Assembly (NCBI RefSeq): GCF_001667015.1
Contig: NZ_LZIS01000244.1
Location: 1-64,000, forward strand
DNA length: 64,000 nt
Direction of reading: 5' to 3'
From: Mycobacterium sp. E3198
Lineage (GTDB): Bacteria; Actinomycetota; Actinomycetes; Mycobacteriales; Mycobacteriaceae
Both the position numbers and the translations under genes were made by a program. The notes below the pieces were generated by a model. The model searched no databases, was not told where the DNA came from, and worked only from the letters and a program-made list of their open reading frames with translations. Shown here one piece after another: positions 61,235 through 64,000 of this stretch; the stretch's first letter is position 1, and each line of letters opens with the position of its first letter.

Positions 61235-62805
61235 CGGGATCCGCGCCTGGCCCGGCGATCCCGGAGCGCAACCCAGGCTGCGCGGCACCGGCCGACCACC
61301 TCGCCGGGCAGTCCGAGCCCGTCGATCAGCACGTGCCGGTCGACGAGGTCGAGCGCCTTGTCGCCCTCGCCCGCCTTCAGCAACAGGTCGACGTCGCAGG
61401 CGAGTTCGGCGCCGGCGTGCGAGGGCGGGGGAATGGGCAGCTGCTCGGCTTCGCGGGGTTCCAGTTCCAAGATGCCCCCACCGTAGCTGCGGCCGAGGAT
61501 CTCGGCGAACGCGAACGTGACGCTGTTGTGGAACACCGCGGCCAGCGCGCTCGGTTCCACGCCGGGCGCGACCCGGACCCGGTGCACGGTATCGGTGCTC
61601 GTCGCCGCGGCGGCGTTGACGGTCAGCCGCGGCGACCGGTGGATCTGGCGCAGCAGGAACAGGTCGGGCACCCACAGCGACGGGGTGGTCCACCACGGCT
61701 CGCGGATCGAGCACTTGTAGCCGCGGTGCACGCCGTCGGACTCACCGGCGCGCAGGTGCGCGAGCAGGGCGGCGTCGGTCGGTTCGGGCGGCGCGTCGAG
61801 CAGCCACGTCCGCCGGCCCGCCAAGACGTCGGTTGCGCGGCAGTCGGTGTCGTAGACCAGCCCGGACAGCTGGGCGCTGCGCGAGACGAGCGGGACGCAG
61901 TGCGCCCGCAGCCCCAGCTCGTCGGCCTGGGCGTCGGTGAACGTGAAGAAGCTGTTGCGGCCCGTCACGATCCCGACGTCCACGCCGGCGAGCGCCCCGA
62001 GCCGGGTCATGGCCGGCGATGTTCTGAGCGTGCGCAGCAGCCGGATCGCGGCGGGGTCCAGGAAGTACTTGGTCCACTTCTCCTTTTCGTGCAGCAGCGC
62101 CGGGGCCCACGCGGCATCGAGTTCCGCGCCCGCCAAAGCGTCGGCGTCGGTGAGGTGCACGGTGCGCATCCGCGCCGGGCCCGGCCCGACCACACCGCAG
62201 AACAGCACCACCTCCTGCTGGACGCCGTCGAACACCAACCGTTCGAACGTCAGCAGCGTGATCTCGCGGAACCGGCCGAGCAGATACTCGCGCAGCTGGG
62301 CGGCGTAGCCGACCTGGAGCAACTCGGCCGGCAGCACCAGGCCGACCCGTCCGCCGTCGCGAGCCAGGACCGCGCTCGCGACGACGAAGGGGACCCAGGC
62401 GTTGGTCAGCCGGCTGGGCCGCAGGCCCTCGCGGCGCAGCAGTTCCAGGGCGGGGTCGCGCTGATCGGGCGCCCAGTTGCCAAAGCGGATATAGGGCGGG
62501 TTGCCCGCGACGCCGTCGAAGCCGCCGGGCTCGGCCCGCGCCAGCCAAGTGAAGAGGTTCTCGGCGTCGACGGGCGCGAACCGCCGGGCCTTGGCCGCCT
62601 CGCCGGGGATCAGCTCGACGCCGCACGCCCGGCCGCCGCGGGCGGCCAGCTCGCGCAGGATCCGGCCGTCGCCGCAGGACGGCTCGACGATCCGCGGCCC
62701 GGCCCCGCGCACCCAGGCGGCCAGGAACCGGGCCACCGGGACGGGCGTGTAGTAGCCGCCGCGGACCTTGTCGGCCGACGCCGCCGCCTTGCCCGCGAAC
62801 TGCAT
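61231..62805 (-). CDS. mamA: N6-adenine DNA methyltransferase MamA
   Basis: The 524-residue protein has the SAM-binding VEPSCGDGRILREL near residue 40 and the catalytic GNPPYIRFG near 110, followed by a long target-recognition region. It matches M. tuberculosis Rv3263 (MamA), which methylates CTGGAG/CTCCAG sites without a cognate nuclease and changes expression of genes with sites over -10 boxes. The ATG lies 10 nt after the fbiB stop, suggesting an fbiB-mamA-Nudix operon. Confidence 0.93.
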   Translation of the reverse strand: MQFAGKAAASADKVRGGYYTPVPVARFLAAWVRGAGPRIVEPSCGDGRILRELAARGGRACGVELIPGEAAKARRFAPVDAENLFTWLARAEPGGFDGVAGNPPYIRFGNWAPDQRDPALELLRREGLRPSRLTNAWVPFVVASAVLARDGGRVGLVLPAELLQVGYAAQLREYLLGRFREITLLTFERLVFDGVQQEVVLFCGVVGPGPARMRTVHLTDADALAGAELDAAWAPALLHEKEKWTKYFLDPAAIRLLRTLRTSPAMTRLGALAGVDVGIVTGRNSFFTFTDAQADELGLRAHCVPLVSRSAQLSGLVYDTDCRATDVLAGRRTWLLDAPPEPTDAALLAHLRAGESDGVHRGYKCSIREPWWTTPSLWVPDLFLLRQIHRSPRLTVNAAAATSTDTVHRVRVAPGVEPSALAAVFHNSVTFAFAEILGRSYGGGILELEPREAEQLPIPPPSHAGAELACDVDLLLKAGEGDKALDLVDRHVLIDGLGLPGEVVGRCRAAWVALRDRRARRGSR

Positions 62806-62815
62806 GGGCCCAGTA

Positions 62816-64000
62816 TTACTTGCGCAGCAACAAATCCCCGGGGTCCGGCGCGTCGCGCGGCCCGGGCGGGACCCCGGCGGCCTCAGAGGCGTAGCCGATC
62901 GCGATGGCGCCCAACGGCTCCCAGTCGGCGGGCAGCTCGAGTTCGGCGCGGACCAACTCGGCGGCGAAGATGGTCGAGCCGATCCAGCAGCTGCCCACCC
63001 CCCGCACCGCCAGCGCGACCAGCAGGGCCTGCACGGCCGCGCCGACCGCGACCGTGAACATGGTGTGCTCGGCCTCGGTGCGGGCCGCGTCGGGGTAGGC
63101 GTGGGCGCCCTCGGGGACGAGGAACGGGATCACCACTTCGGGTGCGTCGTAGAGGATCTGGCCGCGCGCCACCCGCCGTTCGATCGCGTCGGCGGGCCGC
63201 CGGTCCCCGGCCAGGTCGGAGCGCCACCTGTCCTTCATGCGGTCCAGCAGCCGGGTCCGGGTGTCCGGGGTCCGCAGCCACACGAACCGGACCGGCCGGG
63301 TGTGGTGGGGGGCCGGCGCGGTCAGGGCCTCGGCGACGGCGTCCTCGATGAGCTCCGGCGGCACCGGCTGGTCGGCGAACCGGCGCACCGACCGGCGCAC
63401 CAGCTGGGCCTGCCGACGGCCCAGGTCGATGGCCTCCGCGGTGCCCAGCCAGAACAGATCCTCGTCGCCGGGGCGCAGCAGTTGCCGCGCCGTCGAGCCG
63501 TCGTCGGTGACGGCGAGCCCGCGCACGACGGCCACCGGCAGCGCGGTCAGTTTGCCCTTGACCAGATCGGCGGCGGCCGCCACCTCGTCGGCGATCGCGA
63601 TCTCGGTGACGAGCAGCTCGTTGCCGTGCGCATCGACGGCCCCCGCATAGCCGTGCAGCACCCGCAGCCCGGCGGCGCCGACGGCCGCGTCGGTCTGGCC
63701 GTTGCGCCAGGCGCGGCCCATGGTGTCGGTGATGACGACGGCGACGTCGACGCCGAGCCGCTCGCGCAGCGCGGCGCGCAGCGCGGCGGCGCTCGCGTCG
63801 GGATCGACCGGCAGCAGCGCCAGCTCGTCGCGGCCGACGTTGGACCCGTCCACGCCGGCGGCGGCCTGGACCAGGCCGAGCCGGTTCTCGGTGATCAGCG
63901 TCTGGCCCTTGCGCGCCAGCACGCGCACCGCCTCGTCGTCGACGAGCTTGCGGCGCAGCCGATCGCGCTCCTCGGCGTCCCGCGGGGCCGGCACCAGGCG
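62816..64000 (-). CDS. fbiB: Coenzyme F420:L-glutamate ligase FbiB, 5' end cut by window edge
   Basis: The visible 394 residues include the CofE-type ligase domain (VVITDTMGRAWRNGQTDAAV, LAVTDDGS) and the C-terminal FMN-binding nitroreductase-like domain (RRSVRRFADQPVPPELIEDA, GVGSCWIGS). FbiB adds poly-gamma-glutamate to F420-0 and reduces the dehydro precursor. The start lies beyond position 64000. Confidence 0.95.
   Translation of the reverse strand, partial: RLVPAPRDAEERDRLRRKLVDDEAVRVLARKGQTLITENRLGLVQAAAGVDGSNVGRDELALLPVDPDASAAALRAALRERLGVDVAVVITDTMGRAWRNGQTDAAVGAAGLRVLHGYAGAVDAHGNELLVTEIAIADEVAAAADLVKGKLTALPVAVVRGLAVTDDGSTARQLLRPGDEDLFWLGTAEAIDLGRRQAQLVRRSVRRFADQPVPPELIEDAVAEALTAPAPHHTRPVRFVWLRTPDTRTRLLDRMKDRWRSDLAGDRRPADAIERRVARGQILYDAPEVVIPFLVPEGAHAYPDAARTEAEHTMFTVAVGAAVQALLVALAVRGVGSCWIGSTIFAAELVRAELELPADWEPLGAIAIGYASEAAGVPPGPRDAPDPGDLLLRK

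Overview
The window is a high-GC actinobacterial chromosome segment from a Mycobacterium. The gene order closely follows the M. tuberculosis stretch Rv3304 to Rv3262 (from memory), read in reverse: lpdA, glpD2, atsB, lpqC, nei, lhr, rsbW-sigF, accA3, sseA, accE5-accD5, birA, purK-purE, fadE25, ctpC, cpsA, rmlD-wbbL1-manB, mamA, fbiB. The PPE genes, the DUF732 secreted proteins and the extra genes between these landmarks point to a slow-growing non-tuberculous species, possibly of the M. avium complex. I saw no tRNA, rRNA, CRISPR array, insertion sequence or prophage.

Layout. 1-4.5 kb: gamma-glutamylcyclotransferase-like gene (partial), quinone reductase LpdA, glycerol-3-phosphate dehydrogenase, pseudouridine synthase. 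4.6-17 kb: an accessory block between the homologues of Rv3300c and atsB. It holds a ricin-type lectin, a metallo-hydrolase, two tandem PPE genes, a P-type ATPase fused to a hemerythrin domain, a CBS-pair protein, a glutamate-synthase-like enzyme, a DUF5994 protein, PhoU and an MgtA-like ATPase. DosR-box-like sequences precede the CBS gene and PhoU, so part of the block may be a hypoxia-responsive island. 17-24.4 kb: AtsB, small secreted DUF732 proteins, LpqC, a lone PstS and Nei. 24.4-29.7 kb: Lhr helicase and a TetR regulator.

29.9-33 kb: the stress sigma-factor region, with RsbW and SigF behind a SigF-type promoter, UsfY-like and other small membrane proteins, and a STAS anti-anti-sigma protein. 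33-40 kb: the acyl-CoA carboxylase region (AccA3, AccE5, AccD5 and their biotin ligase BirA) with SseA, SufE and Maf. 40-44 kb: a PH-domain membrane protein, GtrA, PurK-PurE and FadE25. 44.3-47.6 kb: a three-gene signalling operon (receiver-PP2C phosphatase, CHASE3 histidine kinase, single-domain response regulator) where M. tuberculosis, from memory, has Rv3273.

47.6-54.4 kb: CoA transferase, methyltransferase, a CDF-like membrane protein, the metal exporter CtpC with its partner PacL1, and two secreted proteins. 54.5-59.7 kb: envelope polysaccharide genes (TIGR03089 protein, CpsA, RmlD, WbbL1, ManB). 59.7-64 kb: a DUF559 nuclease-like gene bracketed by two related hairpins, a Nudix hydrolase, the adenine methyltransferase MamA, and the 3' part of fbiB.

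Many genes in the window show a TANNNT hexamer 6-8 nt before an ATG or GTG, the signature of leaderless mycobacterial mRNAs. Most operon junctions are ATGA, GTGA or TTGA overlaps.
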